A stretch of 64,000 nucleotides of DNA from Halonotius aquaticus (GTDB lineage: Archaea > Halobacteriota > Halobacteria > Halobacteriales > Haloferacaceae). Of this stretch, positions 43,486-52,947 are shown one piece after another; position 1 is the first letter of the stretch; every line of letters starts with the position of its first letter. The translations under genes and the position numbers were made by a program. The notes beneath the pieces are model-generated. The model was not told the origin of the DNA. It was given only the letters and a program-made list of their open reading frames with translations, and did not search any database. The stretch covers positions 62,001-126,000 of the forward strand of contig NZ_QKNY01000003.1 in NCBI RefSeq assembly GCF_003605575.1. Direction: 5' to 3'.

Positions 43486-45147
43486 TCACAGCGATCGGCG
43501 AGAGCCAGAGATAACGCCCAACACGCCGACGATCACACCGACCGCGATCGACGGGAGCCCGGCCTCCACCGGCATCCAGCCGGCAAGCCAGAGCAGACCG
43601 GCGGCAATGATGATCACCGCACCACCGACCGAGGGGGCGATGCGCATGGCGAGACTGCCGAGAACAACGACTAACAGGATCGACAACACCGCGCGCACCA
43701 CCGCATCCCGACGTTCTTGGCGTGTTGGATTCTGGATTGACTGCTGGCCGCTGATCGTCGCATCGTTCATGTTCGTCGCCTCGTAGTCGGCGTTCCAGTT
43801 CGACTCAGTGGTGTCGTCCGGAACCGGCACATCCGCGGTCATATTCTGCGCATAGGAGTCCTCCAAGATCGTGTTCGATGCGTTGCCCGCCTCCGAGAGC
43901 GTCAGCTCAGCAGCGCGGACATTCGAGAGGTTGACCGCGAGTCGATCGCCACCCTCGGGGCGACGGTAGGCCGTCGAGATGTTGATCCCTGAGATCGATT
44001 CGGTCGTGGTGTATTCGATCGGCTCAATCGGCAGCGCAGTCGGTTCGCTCCGCCGAGGCGTGACGGTGGTGACGTGGGTTTGCTGGGCGGTCGGATCGAC
44101 GATCACGACGCGATACTGCTGGTTGCGCTGGAGGGCCGTCTGAAAGCCATTGTCGCCGAGGATGTCGCCGGCGACGGTCTGATACTGGGTGCCGGCGTCT
44201 GTTGGCACCGGTCGCTGAAGGCGGAGTTCGGATCGTTCCGCATCGAACCGGCCGGTTTGATCAGCCAGCCGCAGCCGTGGGGTAACGGCTGCCACCGAGT
44301 CCTCAGCAGGCAGCAGATATGCCGGCTGTTGGTCGATCCGGGCGGGGAGCCGGACGCGGCGGTCGTAGTAGCCACCATCCGAAGCGAGTTCGGCAGCAAA
44401 CCGTGTGTTGACCGGGAGGCCAGTCATGTTGATCGTGCCATCACGCGTTGTCTGGCGGGTGACCGGCTCGCCGGTATCGACGGGCGTGAGCGTTACAGTG
44501 GTCTCGCTGCCGTCGATCAGCGAGCCATCGGTGACATCCCGGATCGACAGCTCGGAGGGGAGTTCGGCCACGCGAATCGTCTGCTGGCCGCGCGGGAGAT
44601 CCTGAAATGTCGCTGTCCCATCCGGGTTCGGAGCGGCGTCGGTGGCAACGACCTGGTCGTCGGCGACAGCAGCGACGCTGTTGTCGGGCGAGACGCCGCT
44701 GACCGAGACGGTGACAGGCTCACCGGCTCGATAACTAAAGTCGGGTTGCTCGTCGGTCGGGTCGATGCCGGGGGTCGTGAACTGATCGAACTGTCCGTCC
44801 AGCGTGACCTGGCCGATATCGCTTCGGTTGACGGTGACGGGGTTGCGTGTGGCGTCGACCGATTCGATGCCGACCTGTGAGGCCTCGAAGGCATCGTCGC
44901 TGACGGTAGCCGACGCCGGGCCACCGCTGCTGAGTTCGAGGGGGCCACTCGTCCAGGAGTCGTTGCCGACGACCGGTTTCGACTCGACGGCTTTGCTTTC
45001 GGTGACCGTGACCTCAAAGCCAGTCTCGGTCTCGTAGGTGAGGTCGCTGACGGTCGTGTTGGTGATGACCGAGTAAGAGATCACAGAGACCGGAATCGCC
45101 ATTAGTGCGACGGCGATCACGACGACCAGCAGTTCGTTTCGATCCAT
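43486..45147 (-). CDS. Large membrane-anchored extracellular protein with beta-sandwich repeats
   Basis: The 553-residue protein has an N-terminal transmembrane helix (about 5-27), an extracellular region of about 420 residues of beta domains with repeated CNA/carboxypeptidase-regulatory-like units (TFQDLPRGQQTIRVAEL, TINMTGLPVNTRFAAELAS), and then three C-terminal helices (about 480-550). Many NxS/T sites suggest N-glycosylation. No enzyme motif is seen; an envelope or surface-assembly role is likely. Start ATG 45147 puts MDRNEL before the helix; an ATG eight codons upstream is possible. Confidence 0.7.
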   Translation of the reverse strand: MDRNELLVVVIAVALMAIPVSVISYSVITNTTVSDLTYETETGFEVTVTESKAVESKPVVGNDSWTSGPLELSSGGPASATVSDDAFEASQVGIESVDATRNPVTVNRSDIGQVTLDGQFDQFTTPGIDPTDEQPDFSYRAGEPVTVSVSGVSPDNSVAAVADDQVVATDAAPNPDGTATFQDLPRGQQTIRVAELPSELSIRDVTDGSLIDGSETTVTLTPVDTGEPVTRQTTRDGTINMTGLPVNTRFAAELASDGGYYDRRVRLPARIDQQPAYLLPAEDSVAAVTPRLRLADQTGRFDAERSELRLQRPVPTDAGTQYQTVAGDILGDNGFQTALQRNQQYRVVIVDPTAQQTHVTTVTPRRSEPTALPIEPIEYTTTESISGINISTAYRRPEGGDRLAVNLSNVRAAELTLSEAGNASNTILEDSYAQNMTADVPVPDDTTESNWNADYEATNMNDATISGQQSIQNPTRQERRDAVVRAVLSILLVVVLGSLAMRIAPSVGGAVIIIAAGLLWLAGWMPVEAGLPSIAVGVIVGVLGVISGSRRSL

Positions 45148-45338
45148 CGAGAGGGTGATGGCGACCGGCATCGGGATGCCGTCACGCCATGTATGCCATA
45201 GGAGTCTGTCGGGCGGACGGTTAACCTCGTTTATTAGCCGCGGCTCGTGTGAACCAGTTGTCGGGGTAGACGTAATGGGGCTGCTCGACCATCGCGGCCG
45301 TGAATTGGAACGCCAAGGCTCAGTGTTACAGTAAAAGT

Positions 45339-45410
45339 AGTCCCGGGCGGATTCGAACCGCCGTCATAGGCTCCAAAGGCCCATATGATTGGCCACTACA
45401 CCACGGGACT
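45339..45410 (-). tRNA. tRNA-Gln (TTG anticodon)
   Basis: On the minus strand the 72 nt fold as a complete cloverleaf. A perfect 7-bp acceptor stem pairs agtcccg with cgggact, the TpsiC arm contains ggttcgaatcc, and the anticodon stem tgggc/gccta encloses loop ctttgga, giving anticodon TTG (reads CAA, Gln). There is no intron and CCA is not encoded. A short A-run on the plus strand just beyond its 3' end (45333-45336) provides the U tract expected for termination. Confidence 0.95.
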
Positions 45411-45518
45411 GCATTCCAAGGTCAGGCTGGCGATTACATTAGTCCTTTCTTTTCGTGACACGGCTGGTGCTGCGGCGACGCCCACCAGCGATATACGCCA
45501 CCGGTGTCAGTGGCCGGT

Positions 45519-45809
45519 ATGGGACTACAACGCGTCGGGGTGCTCTGTGTCACCCTCGGGCTTGCGGTGGTGATGCTGACGGCCGTGCTCTTCGGCCCGG
45601 CTGCCGGCAGTACCGACGTTGGCTGCCCCGACCACGAGCCACGCTACGCGCTGGAAGGGGTCGATCTCGACTCCCTTACAGTCAGCTACACCGACGGCTG
45701 CAACACGTTCGTCCTCCAGCCGCTCATCACCGGCGGCGTCGGGCTGACCGGCCTCGGGGCTCTCTTCGGCCTGCTTGGGATCGGCCGAGCGAGTGTCAAC
45801 AGGTCGTAG
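45519..45809 (+). CDS. Small membrane protein with two helices and a Cys pair, 96 aa
   Basis: An N-terminal helix (about 6-30) is followed by a 45-residue hydrophilic loop holding two Cys (VGCPDH and DGCNTF) and a second helix (about 68-90). The loop should lie outside and could be disulfide-linked. I recognise no family. Start ATG 45519 leaves the tRNA-Gln promoter free on the other strand. It is 76 bp before sucC on the same strand but sucC has its own TATA. Confidence 0.6.
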   Translation: MGLQRVGVLCVTLGLAVVMLTAVLFGPAAGSTDVGCPDHEPRYALEGVDLDSLTVSYTDGCNTFVLQPLITGGVGLTGLGALFGLLGIGRASVNRS

Positions 45810-45885
45810 CCGTCGGGGTCGAGGTGTCACCCAAGTCGCCGAAAATGGGCGGATTTAACCGTCAGTCCGTCCCGCGTACACACGT

Positions 45886-47031
45886 ATGCGACTTCACGAG
45901 TATCAGGCGAAGGACATCTTCGCGGACGCCGGGATTCCGGTGCCGAACTCCCAACTTGCAGACAGCGTTGCGGGCGTCCTCGATGCGGTGTCCGCGATCG
46001 GCTATCCAGCAGCGATCAAAGCGCAGGTACACGTCGGCGGCCGCGGGAAAGCCGGCGGGATCAAGATCGCCACCAGCGAGGAGGAAGCACGCGAGGCCGC
46101 TGAGTCCATCCTCGGAATGGATCTCAAAGGCTACACCGTCGACCGCGTCCTCGTCGAGGAAGGCGTCGACTTCGTCGACGAGTACTACGTCGGCGTCACG
46201 ATGGATCGCGGCGAAGGCGAACCCGTCGCCATGGTCTCAACGAAAGGCGGTGTCGATATCGAGGCCGTCGCCGAGGAGGATCCCGACGCCATCGCCCAAG
46301 AGCACATCGACCCCGCCTTCGGGCTCCACCCCTACCAGGCGCGCAAGGTCGTCTACGACGCCGGCGTCCCCGCCGAGTACGCCCGCGACGTATCCTCGAT
46401 TCTCTCGACGCTCTACGAGCTCTACGAGGCCAACGACGCCAGCGACATCGAGATCAACCCCGTGATGATCACGGGCGACGGTGACGTGATCGCCGCCGAC
46501 GCGGTCATGAACATCGACGAGGACGCCCTTTTCCGCCAGCCCGACCTCGCCGACATGGAGGAAGATTCCTACCAGAACGACCTCGAACGCAAGGCCGGCG
46601 AGTACGGCTTCGATTACGTTCGCCTCTCCGGCAACACGGGGATTATCGGCAACGGCGCGGGCCTCGTGATGGCGACACTCGACCTCGTCGACTACTACGG
46701 CGGCACCCCCGCGAACTTCCTCGATGTCGGCGGCGGCGCGAAAGCCGACCGCATCGGCAACGCCCTCGACATGGTTTTCTCCGACGAAAACGTCGACAGC
46801 GTCGTCTTCAACATCTTCGGCGGGATTACCCGTGGCGACGAAGTAGCGAAGGGCATCAACGAAGCCCTCGAAGACTTCGAGGAGATCCCGAAACCGGTCG
46901 TCGTCCGACTCGCCGGCACCAACGCCGAGGAAGGCATGGAAATCCTCAACACCGACCTTGTGCAGGTCGAAGCGACGCTTGAGGACGCCGTCCAACGTGC
47001 GGTCGCCAACGCCGAGGAGGTGGCTCAATGA
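45886..47031 (+). CDS. sucC: Succinyl-CoA synthetase (ADP-forming) beta subunit
   Basis: The 381-residue subunit has the ATP-grasp N-terminal half beginning [20 protein letters not shown], the [11 protein letters not shown] nucleotide loop, DIEINPVMI, and the C-terminal ligase CoA domain with [14 protein letters not shown] and [17 protein letters not shown]. It links the TCA cycle to substrate-level phosphorylation. A TATA (gatttaacc, about 45852-45860) 28 nt upstream predicts a leaderless mRNA. It overlaps sucD by 4 bp (ATGA). Confidence 0.97.
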   Translation: MRLHEYQAKDIFADAGIPVPNSQLADSVAGVLDAVSAIGYPAAIKAQVHVGGRGKAGGIKIATSEEEAREAAESILGMDLKGYTVDRVLVEEGVDFVDEYYVGVTMDRGEGEPVAMVSTKGGVDIEAVAEEDPDAIAQEHIDPAFGLHPYQARKVVYDAGVPAEYARDVSSILSTLYELYEANDASDIEINPVMITGDGDVIAADAVMNIDEDALFRQPDLADMEEDSYQNDLERKAGEYGFDYVRLSGNTGIIGNGAGLVMATLDLVDYYGGTPANFLDVGGGAKADRIGNALDMVFSDENVDSVVFNIFGGITRGDEVAKGINEALEDFEEIPKPVVVRLAGTNAEEGMEILNTDLVQVEATLEDAVQRAVANAEEVAQ

Positions 47032-47897
47032 GCGTCTTCGTTGACGATGACACCCGCGTCGTCGTGCAGGGCATCACCGGCGGCGAAGGGAAGTTCCACA
47101 CCGAACAGATGCTGGAGTACGGCACCAACGTCGTCGCCGGCGCGGTGCCAGGCAAGGGCGGCCAAGAGGTCGCCGGGGTTCCGGTCTACGACACCGTCGA
47201 CGAGGCTGTCGAGGCCGAGGATGCAAACGCTTCTGTCGTCTTCGTCCCGCCGGCGTTCGCCGGCGACGCCGTCTTCGAAGCTCTCGATACCAACCTCGAT
47301 CTCGTCGTCGCTATCACCGAAGGCATCCCGACACAGGACATGGCGAAGGTGAACAAACGGCTATCCGAAGTCGATACGAACCTCATTGGCCCGAACTGTC
47401 CGGGCATCATCACGCCGGGCGAGGCCAAACTCGGCATCCTGCCGGGCAACATCTTCGAGGCCGGCAACGTCGGCCTTGTCTCCCGCTCGGGCACCCTGAC
47501 GTATCAGGTCGTCTCGAATCTGACCGACCGCGGGATCGGCCAAACGACCGCCATCGGCATCGGTGGCGACCCGATCATCGGCACCTCCTTTATCGACGCG
47601 CTGGAGGCCTTCGAGGCCGACCCCGAAACCGACGCGATCGCCATGTGTGGCGAGATCGGCGGCGAGGACGAGGAGCAGGCCGCGAAATACATCGCCGAGT
47701 ACATGGACACCCCAGTTGCGGGCTTCATCGCCGGTCGCACCGCGCCGCCGGGCAAGCGGATGGGCCACGCGGGGGCCATCGTCTCCGGCTCCGGCACCGG
47801 CACCGCCGAATCGAAGATCAACGCGCTCAACGACGCCGGCGTCCCGGTTGCCGACACGCCTGGTGAGGTCGCCGAAGCGATCGACGACTTCCTGTAG
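47028..47897 (+). CDS. sucD: Succinyl-CoA synthetase alpha subunit
   Basis: The 289-residue subunit has the CoA-binding Rossmann domain ([18 protein letters not shown]), [19 protein letters not shown], and the active-site His loop [12 protein letters not shown] (phospho-His, about 244) that relays phosphate. It forms the enzyme with sucC and overlaps its stop codon by 4 bp. Succinyl-CoA is also the product of the methylmalonyl-CoA mutase whose small subunit and chaperone are at 9.9-11.6 kb. Confidence 0.97.
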   Translation: MSVFVDDDTRVVVQGITGGEGKFHTEQMLEYGTNVVAGAVPGKGGQEVAGVPVYDTVDEAVEAEDANASVVFVPPAFAGDAVFEALDTNLDLVVAITEGIPTQDMAKVNKRLSEVDTNLIGPNCPGIITPGEAKLGILPGNIFEAGNVGLVSRSGTLTYQVVSNLTDRGIGQTTAIGIGGDPIIGTSFIDALEAFEADPETDAIAMCGEIGGEDEEQAAKYIAEYMDTPVAGFIAGRTAPPGKRMGHAGAIVSGSGTGTAESKINALNDAGVPVADTPGEVAEAIDDFL

Positions 47898-47998
47898 TCA
47901 CCGCTGCTGCGATTTTATTTCAAGCATCTACAAGCGCCGCCCGGGAGTACCGACCGCGGGTGCGAGCATATAAATCCGGGTAGGCACCAACCCCAGAT

Positions 47999-50524
47999 GT
48001 GACCAGCGAGTCCGACCCGGACTGGGGGCCGTATTTCGGCTTTTCGGCGCCCTACGCAAACCAAGCCGACGCCATCGAGCAGGCCATCGAGACCGTCGGC
48101 GACCGTGGCTACCTCGCCATGGAGGGCCCTTGCGGCACCGGAAAGACGATGGCCGCGTTGACCGCGGCGGCAACCCTCCTCCGTGAGACCGACAGCTTCG
48201 ACAACGTCTTCGTCGCCACACCGGTCAAACAGCAACGCCAGCAGTTCATCGACGACCTGCGAACGATCAACCGCAGGATCGAGGAGCCACTCGCCGGCGT
48301 CGCCCTCGTCGGCAAAACCGATCTCTGTCCGTACGGCCGTGAAGACCTGTTTCCGGACGACGCGAGCGTCCACGATCGGTGTGAGGAGCTCCGGGATTCG
48401 ACAGCCGATCTCATTCGCGCCGACGACAATGACGGCGGAGGTGAGACGACAACGCAATCGTCGATCGCCTCCCAACTCCTCGGCAGCGTTGCCGGTGGGG
48501 TTGGCGGCGACACCGCTGACGCCCCCGAGCCAGCAGCGCGGCTCACCGCCGGCCGTGAGGATACCGAACAGTGGTGGGATACTGAGCGCGCACTCGAACT
48601 CGTTCAGACGGCTCAGCAGGATCTCCGCGCAGCCCAGCAGTCCGGCGGCGATGCCGACGCCACGCCACTTGAGACGGCCGGCGCGAGCGCACCGTACGGC
48701 ACTGCCCAGCCGGCAGCGCCGGCAGAACTGACCGAGGGGGAGTCGACACCGCTGTACTGTCCGTTCGAGGCCGACTGGTACGCCCGCGACAAAGGGTCGC
48801 CCGTCGGCTTCGAGCAGGGCGTCGATCATGTGCTCTCGACTGAGGAATTCCTGCCGGCGTCGGTCGAGGCCGGCACCTGTCCCCACCGGGCGATGGGTGT
48901 CCTGCTGGAACACGCGGATGTCGTCATCGGCAACTACAACCATCTCTTCGATTCCCGCACCCGCAACCTCACCGAGCCGATCCTCGATGAGCGCACGCTC
49001 GTGATCCTTGATGAGGCCCACCGGATCGAGGAGCGCGTCCGCGATCTCGTCAGCGACACGGTCGGTCGGGTGACGCTCACACAGGCCCAGCGCGATCTCG
49101 GCGAACTGCTGGATCGCGCCAGCCAACACCCCGACAACAAGGAACTGGTCGAGAAATATCTCGCCGAACACGACGTGCCCTACGAAGCCGTCGAGCAGGC
49201 CCAAACCTTCTACCGCGAGGCGGTCGCGTGGCTCGACGATCACATCGACGACGCGCTCGCCGAGCGGTTCGAGGGCTACGCGGCCGGCTACCCTGACGAC
49301 CTGCCGAGCGAGCGGATCGAACTCGAACTCCGCGATCCCGAAACCGACGAACGCGATAGCTTCACAGAATGGGCCGAAACTGCGGGCTACGATGGCGCGT
49401 TCTTCCGAACGCTTGGGAAAGTCGGGGGTGCGGTCGAAGACGCACTCAGCCAACTCGGCATCGACCGCGACTGCGTCTGTACCGTCGTCGGCGCACGCTT
49501 CGGCCAGTGGTGGACGCGGGATCACACCGCCTTTTTCCGAGAGATCACGCTGGAGCCGACCGACGCCGACAGAGATCGTCTCGATCCCGAGTGGCGAACC
49601 GCCTACAACGCCTCGCTGGTGATGTACAACTGTATTCCAGCCGAGCAGGTGGGCGAAATCTTAGGCGAGTTCGGCGGCGGCGTTCTGATGAGTGCGACGC
49701 TAGAACCGTTGGACGTGTTCGAGGCGGTCAGTGGGCTGTCGTCGGTCGCGGCGGGAGGCAGCACAGCCGGCGGCGACACAGCCGGCAGGGGCGACGACCG
49801 ACCGCCCCGTCGCGTCGACCGCCGCAGCTACGATCTCCAGTTCCCCGTCGCCAACCGCGAAAGCTGGATCGTCGATGTGGAGCCGTTCACCGCCCGCAAC
49901 CGTGGCGACCCGACCGGCCCCGATAACGCGACCCGGGATCGCTACGCCTACGTCGCCCGCGAGATCGCCCGCAGCCACGGGAACATCCTACTGTGTTACC
50001 CCAACTACGCCGAGGCAAAGTGGGCCGCCGGTCGGCTGCGCGAGGAGATCGACAAACCAGTCTATCTCGATGAATCCTCAAGTCACGAGGCGACCCACGC
50101 GCTCCGCGAGGGGTTCGTCGACGACGATCACGCGGTGTTGGTGACAAGCACCCGCGGGACGCTGACTGAGGGCGTCGACTACGAGGGCGAGGAGTTACAC
50201 ACCTGTGCGGTGTTCGGGATTCCGCTTGTCAACATCGGCTCCCCGCGCGTGCAGGCGGTACGGCACGCCTACGGCGATCGGTTCGGGCGCGACAACGCCT
50301 TCGACTACGCGCTGACGGTGCCAGCCGTCCGACAGGTGCGGCAGGCGATCGGTCGGGTGTTGCGCGGGCCCGAGGAACGCGGCGTTCGAGTGCTCGTCGG
50401 CGAGCGATACCTCCCCGACAAACCGCGGTCGGTCGCGCCGTTTTTTGCCGACCAAGAGCGTGCGGAGTTTCGGCGGTTAACGCCGGAGTATCTCGACAGC
50501 CAATTTGAGGCATTCTGGGAGTAA
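47999..50524 (+). CDS. XPD/DinG-like superfamily 2 DNA helicase
   Basis: The 841-residue helicase has Walker A in GPCGTGKTMAALTA (about 44) and a DEAH box in LVILDEAHRIEE (about 336). A four-Cys cluster between motifs Ia and II (CPYG, HDRCEEL, YCPFEA, TCPHRA) matches the 4Fe-4S domain of XPD/FancJ/DinG. C-terminal motifs are LVTSTRGTLTEGVDYEG and QAIGRVLRGPEERG. It unwinds DNA 5' to 3', likely in repair. Acidic inserts around 145-230 and 590-620 lengthen it. GTG 47999 is the start; catataaatc about 30 nt upstream serves as TATA. Confidence 0.92.
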   Translation: MTSESDPDWGPYFGFSAPYANQADAIEQAIETVGDRGYLAMEGPCGTGKTMAALTAAATLLRETDSFDNVFVATPVKQQRQQFIDDLRTINRRIEEPLAGVALVGKTDLCPYGREDLFPDDASVHDRCEELRDSTADLIRADDNDGGGETTTQSSIASQLLGSVAGGVGGDTADAPEPAARLTAGREDTEQWWDTERALELVQTAQQDLRAAQQSGGDADATPLETAGASAPYGTAQPAAPAELTEGESTPLYCPFEADWYARDKGSPVGFEQGVDHVLSTEEFLPASVEAGTCPHRAMGVLLEHADVVIGNYNHLFDSRTRNLTEPILDERTLVILDEAHRIEERVRDLVSDTVGRVTLTQAQRDLGELLDRASQHPDNKELVEKYLAEHDVPYEAVEQAQTFYREAVAWLDDHIDDALAERFEGYAAGYPDDLPSERIELELRDPETDERDSFTEWAETAGYDGAFFRTLGKVGGAVEDALSQLGIDRDCVCTVVGARFGQWWTRDHTAFFREITLEPTDADRDRLDPEWRTAYNASLVMYNCIPAEQVGEILGEFGGGVLMSATLEPLDVFEAVSGLSSVAAGGSTAGGDTAGRGDDRPPRRVDRRSYDLQFPVANRESWIVDVEPFTARNRGDPTGPDNATRDRYAYVAREIARSHGNILLCYPNYAEAKWAAGRLREEIDKPVYLDESSSHEATHALREGFVDDDHAVLVTSTRGTLTEGVDYEGEELHTCAVFGIPLVNIGSPRVQAVRHAYGDRFGRDNAFDYALTVPAVRQVRQAIGRVLRGPEERGVRVLVGERYLPDKPRSVAPFFADQERAEFRRLTPEYLDSQFEAFWE

Positions 50525-50626
50525 GACTGGCTGTGTGATACTAAATAACAGAAGAGCAGCCGGTGATACCGCAGCGACCGTCGCCGTCGATCAGTGATCG
50601 ATCCGATTCTGGTGTCGCGCAGTCGC

Positions 50627-50959
50627 TTACGCGCGCAGTTCGTCAAGCGCAGCCTGCAGGTCGGCCTTATCCTGGACGCCGACAACGCGGTCAGCGGCTT
50701 CGCCGTTGTGGTAGAACTCGATGGTCGGGACGCTCCGGATGCCCTTTTCGCTGGCGAGCTCTTGGAGCTCGTCGATGTCGACTTTCAGGACTGCGGCGTC
50801 GGTTTCGGCAGCCAACTCCTCTACTGTTGGGGCCAGCATCTTACAGGGGCCACACCAGTCGGCGTAGTAGTCGACGAGGGCAACCTCGTTGTCGGCGATC
50901 AGTTCCGCGAAGTGGTCGCTGTCGGATACGTGGATCGGCTCGGTAGCTGCTTGGCTCAT
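50627..50959 (-). CDS. trxA: Thioredoxin
   Basis: The 110-residue classical thioredoxin has the WCGPC active site (YYADWCGPCKMLAP, about residues 32-36) and cis-Pro in RSVPTIEFYHNGE. It reduces protein disulfides. Start ATG 50959 is preceded by a good ribosome site (agaaggt, 6-10 nt upstream on the minus strand) and a TATA-like cttatatgtaa. This is therefore one of the few genes here with a real leader and Shine-Dalgarno, and the start is well supported. Another thioredoxin-like protein is at 53113 and a glutaredoxin at 51788. Confidence 0.95.
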   Translation of the reverse strand: MSQAATEPIHVSDSDHFAELIADNEVALVDYYADWCGPCKMLAPTVEELAAETDAAVLKVDIDELQELASEKGIRSVPTIEFYHNGEAADRVVGVQDKADLQAALDELRA

Positions 50960-51030
50960 ATTACCTTCTTCGGTAGCATTACATATAAGCATGGAGGGGC
51001 GATGCCGACAGCACACACAACCGCTCGGGT

Positions 51031-51696
51031 TTAGCCGTCGATCGTGTAGTTCAACACCACGCCGTCGTCCAATTGTTCGATATCGTCGAGCGTGAGCGCC
51101 GGGAACTCCTCGGTGAAGCCGTCGCCGTCGGCCAGCGTCGGCGCGTCTCGGCCGCCGATGAGCATCGAGCCGACGAACACAGAGAGTTCATCGACGAGTC
51201 CCTCCTCAAAGGCCGAGGAGATGAGTTCACCGCCGCCCTCGATCATGAGCCGTTCAAGCCCCTCGTCGGCGAGGCGGTCGATCCCGGCGGCGAGATCAAC
51301 GCGGTCGTCGCCAGCGACGATGAGCTCCGCGCCTGCATCAGCCAGTTCGGTTCGCCTGTCTTCGGGTGCCTGTTCGGACACAAGCAGGTAGGTCGTCGCC
51401 TCGTCGTCGAGAATGCGGGCATCGAGTGGGGTTCGGGCTGTCGAGTCAGCGACGACACGGGCGGGGTTACCCGGCCGGCCGTGTCGCTGTCGCTGCACGC
51501 GGCGGTCAGTCACGTCAAGTGTGAGATGGGGGTCGTCAGCCAGCACAGTGCCGACGCCGACCATGACGCCGTCGGCGGCCGCCCGGATTCGGTCGACGCG
51601 GTCAAAATCCTCGGGGCCGCTGATGGCGAGTTGCTCCCGGCGTCGGGAGGCGAGTTTGCCATCGACGCTCATCGCGGCGTTGACGACGACGTGCAT
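51031..51696 (-). CDS. Diaminohydroxyphosphoribosylaminopyrimidine-type reductase (archaeal riboflavin pathway)
   Basis: The 221-residue RibD C-terminal-type reductase acts on 2,5-diamino-6-ribosylamino-pyrimidinone phosphate in archaeal riboflavin synthesis. Visible: N-terminal VVVNAAMSVDGKLASRR (substrate loop with SxDGK), ADGVMVGVGTVLADDP, VVADSTARTPLDARI, and C-terminal IEGGGELISSAFEEGLVDEL (GGG NADPH loop). Size and the lack of a deaminase domain match the archaeal stand-alone enzyme. ATG 51696 is the family-like start. Confidence 0.9.
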   Translation of the reverse strand: MHVVVNAAMSVDGKLASRRREQLAISGPEDFDRVDRIRAAADGVMVGVGTVLADDPHLTLDVTDRRVQRQRHGRPGNPARVVADSTARTPLDARILDDEATTYLLVSEQAPEDRRTELADAGAELIVAGDDRVDLAAGIDRLADEGLERLMIEGGGELISSAFEEGLVDELSVFVGSMLIGGRDAPTLADGDGFTEEFPALTLDDIEQLDDGVVLNYTIDG

Positions 51697-51787
51697 ACCG
51701 GCATTCAGCGCGTGATCGACATCTGGGTTTCGGTCGCCGCGTAACCGCGGCACTAAGCTACTTGCCTGCTGAACCCAAACGCGGGGT

Positions 51788-52024
51788 ATGGTGACCCTGT
51801 ATGCGCTCGATGGGTGTCCGTACTGCGAAAACGTCCACGACGCCCTCGACGACAACGATATCGACTACGAGACGAGCTGGACAGACCCGCTTCACTCCGA
51901 TCGCAACGATGTCAAACGCGTCAGCGGGCAGCGAAGCGTCCCCGTCATCGTCGACGAGGAACGCGGTGTGACGATGGCCGAAAGCGAAAATATTCTCAGC
52001 TTTATCGAACGGAGTCTGGCATGA
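51788..52024 (+). CDS. Glutaredoxin-like protein, 78 aa
   Basis: The compact thioredoxin-fold protein has the CPYC active site (ALDGCPYCENVHDAL) near the N-terminus and cis-Pro in QRSVPVIVDEERGVTM, the two core glutaredoxin features. Haloarchaea use gamma-glutamylcysteine rather than glutathione, so it probably works with that thiol. It overlaps the adenosyltransferase gene by 4 bp (ATGA), so the two are co-translated. A link to keeping cobalamin or the enzyme reduced (Co(II) to Co(I)) is an attractive but unproven reading. Confidence 0.9.
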   Translation: MVTLYALDGCPYCENVHDALDDNDIDYETSWTDPLHSDRNDVKRVSGQRSVPVIVDEERGVTMAESENILSFIERSLA

Positions 52025-52548
52025 CGATCTACACCGGCCGCGGCGACGAGGGACTCACGGATCTGCGGGATCGCTCGCGGGTGTCGAAAACGAACGTCCG
52101 GATCGAAGCCTACGGCGTTGTCGACGAGGCCAACTCGCTGATCGGCCGGGCGCGACCGACCGGTTACGACGATGTCGACGACTGGCTGGCCGGCGTCCAA
52201 AACCACCTCCATATCATCCAAGCGGAGTTCTCGATGCCGGAGGCCGACGATCCCTCGATCGAGGAGGCCCACGTCGAAGAAGTCGAAGACTGGATCGACA
52301 CCGCTGATGAGGAGCTTGACCCGCTCACCGAGTTCATCCTGCCGGGTGGCAGCGACAGCGGGGCAGCACTCCATCACGCCCGGTCGGTGACCCGGCGGGC
52401 CGAGCGGCGGGCGGTTGAACTCGCCAACAATGAACCGATCAACGCCGAGGCGTTGGTGTATCTGAATCGGCTCTCGGACGCACTGTTTACGTTCGCGCGA
52501 CTGGTCAACTCACGCGACGAAATCCCTGAGGAATCGCCAAGCTACTGA
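52021..52548 (+). CDS. pduO: Cob(I)alamin adenosyltransferase, PduO type
   Basis: The 175-residue enzyme transfers the adenosyl group of ATP to Co(I) corrinoid, making coenzyme B12. Motifs: TGRGDEGLTDL (ATP loop at the N-terminus), VDEANSLIGRAR, ILPGGSDSGAALHHARSVTRRAERR (the arginine-rich signature) and LNRLSDALFTFARLVN. Its product is needed by the methylmalonyl-CoA mutase encoded in part at 9936. It overlaps the glutaredoxin gene. The 324-bp spacer after it holds the iron-box-like repeats. Confidence 0.94.
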   Translation: MTIYTGRGDEGLTDLRDRSRVSKTNVRIEAYGVVDEANSLIGRARPTGYDDVDDWLAGVQNHLHIIQAEFSMPEADDPSIEEAHVEEVEDWIDTADEELDPLTEFILPGGSDSGAALHHARSVTRRAERRAVELANNEPINAEALVYLNRLSDALFTFARLVNSRDEIPEESPSY

Positions 52549-52724
52549 GCAGTGCTGATCAGTGCTCGCCATTCAGTCGAAGAGAACCCGGCGACGACCG
52601 ACGGGACAGACGGGCGGATGACGGTCGTCGCGGTGCGGATGATGCCAACGATGCCGTCGGTGACACGACGGAGGCGATACGATGCGGTCGCAACGGAAGC
52701 AGGAATCCGTCGGCGACCGTATTT

Positions 52725-52738
52725 TTAGGTTTGCCTAA
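52725..52738. promoter_or_regulatory. DtxR/IdeR-type iron box 1
   Basis: The sequence ttaggtttgcctaa carries the inverted half-sites TTAGG and CCTAA of the DtxR/IdeR operator. It lies 34 bp before a second copy, which would be on nearly the same helix face. Confidence 0.6.
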
Positions 52739-52758
52739 TCCAATGTATAGGTTTCGGT

Positions 52759-52772
52759 TTAGGCGAGCCTAA
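52759..52772. promoter_or_regulatory. DtxR/IdeR-type iron box 2
   Basis: The sequence ttaggcgagcctaa has perfect 6-bp arms (TTAGGC/GCCTAA) around GA. A TATA-like cctaaata overlaps its right half, so binding would hide a rightward promoter. Confidence 0.65.
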
Positions 52773-52872
52773 ATAGTGCGTGGCCGAACGCGGTTCGTCA
52801 CCTCCCCCAGCGTGGGCGGCGATATCGCGGAGAGAAGCCTTTAAGTCCAGCCGAGTGTGAGTTTTCGCTGTC

Positions 52873-52947
52873 GGGTCGGTGGTCTAGTCTGGTTATGACG
52901 GCTCCTTCACACGGAGCAGGCCGACGGTTCAAATCCGTCCTGACCCA
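52873..52947 (+). tRNA. tRNA-Val (CAC anticodon)
   Basis: The 75 nt fold as a cloverleaf. Acceptor gggtcgg pairs with ctgaccc (one G-T) plus discriminator A; the D arm contains ggtctagtctggttatgacg; anticodon stem gctcc/ggagc encloses loop ttcacac, giving anticodon CAC; the TpsiC arm has ggttcaaatcc. CCA is not encoded. The TATA-like cctttaag lies about 30 nt upstream. Confidence 0.95.

Larger units (their letters stand above)
52549..52872. other. 324-bp spacer: no gene seen, holds two DtxR-type boxes and the tRNA-Val promoter
   Basis: No protein-like frame was found on either strand. The middle (about 52720-52775) is suddenly AT-rich and contains two TTAGG...CCTAA boxes. TATA-like strings adjoin each box (ctaaaaata on the minus strand near 52720; cctaaata on the plus strand near 52768). 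Near 52836-52843, cctttaag serves the tRNA. The layout looks like a divergent, iron-controlled promoter with no coding region beside it. Confidence 0.6.
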
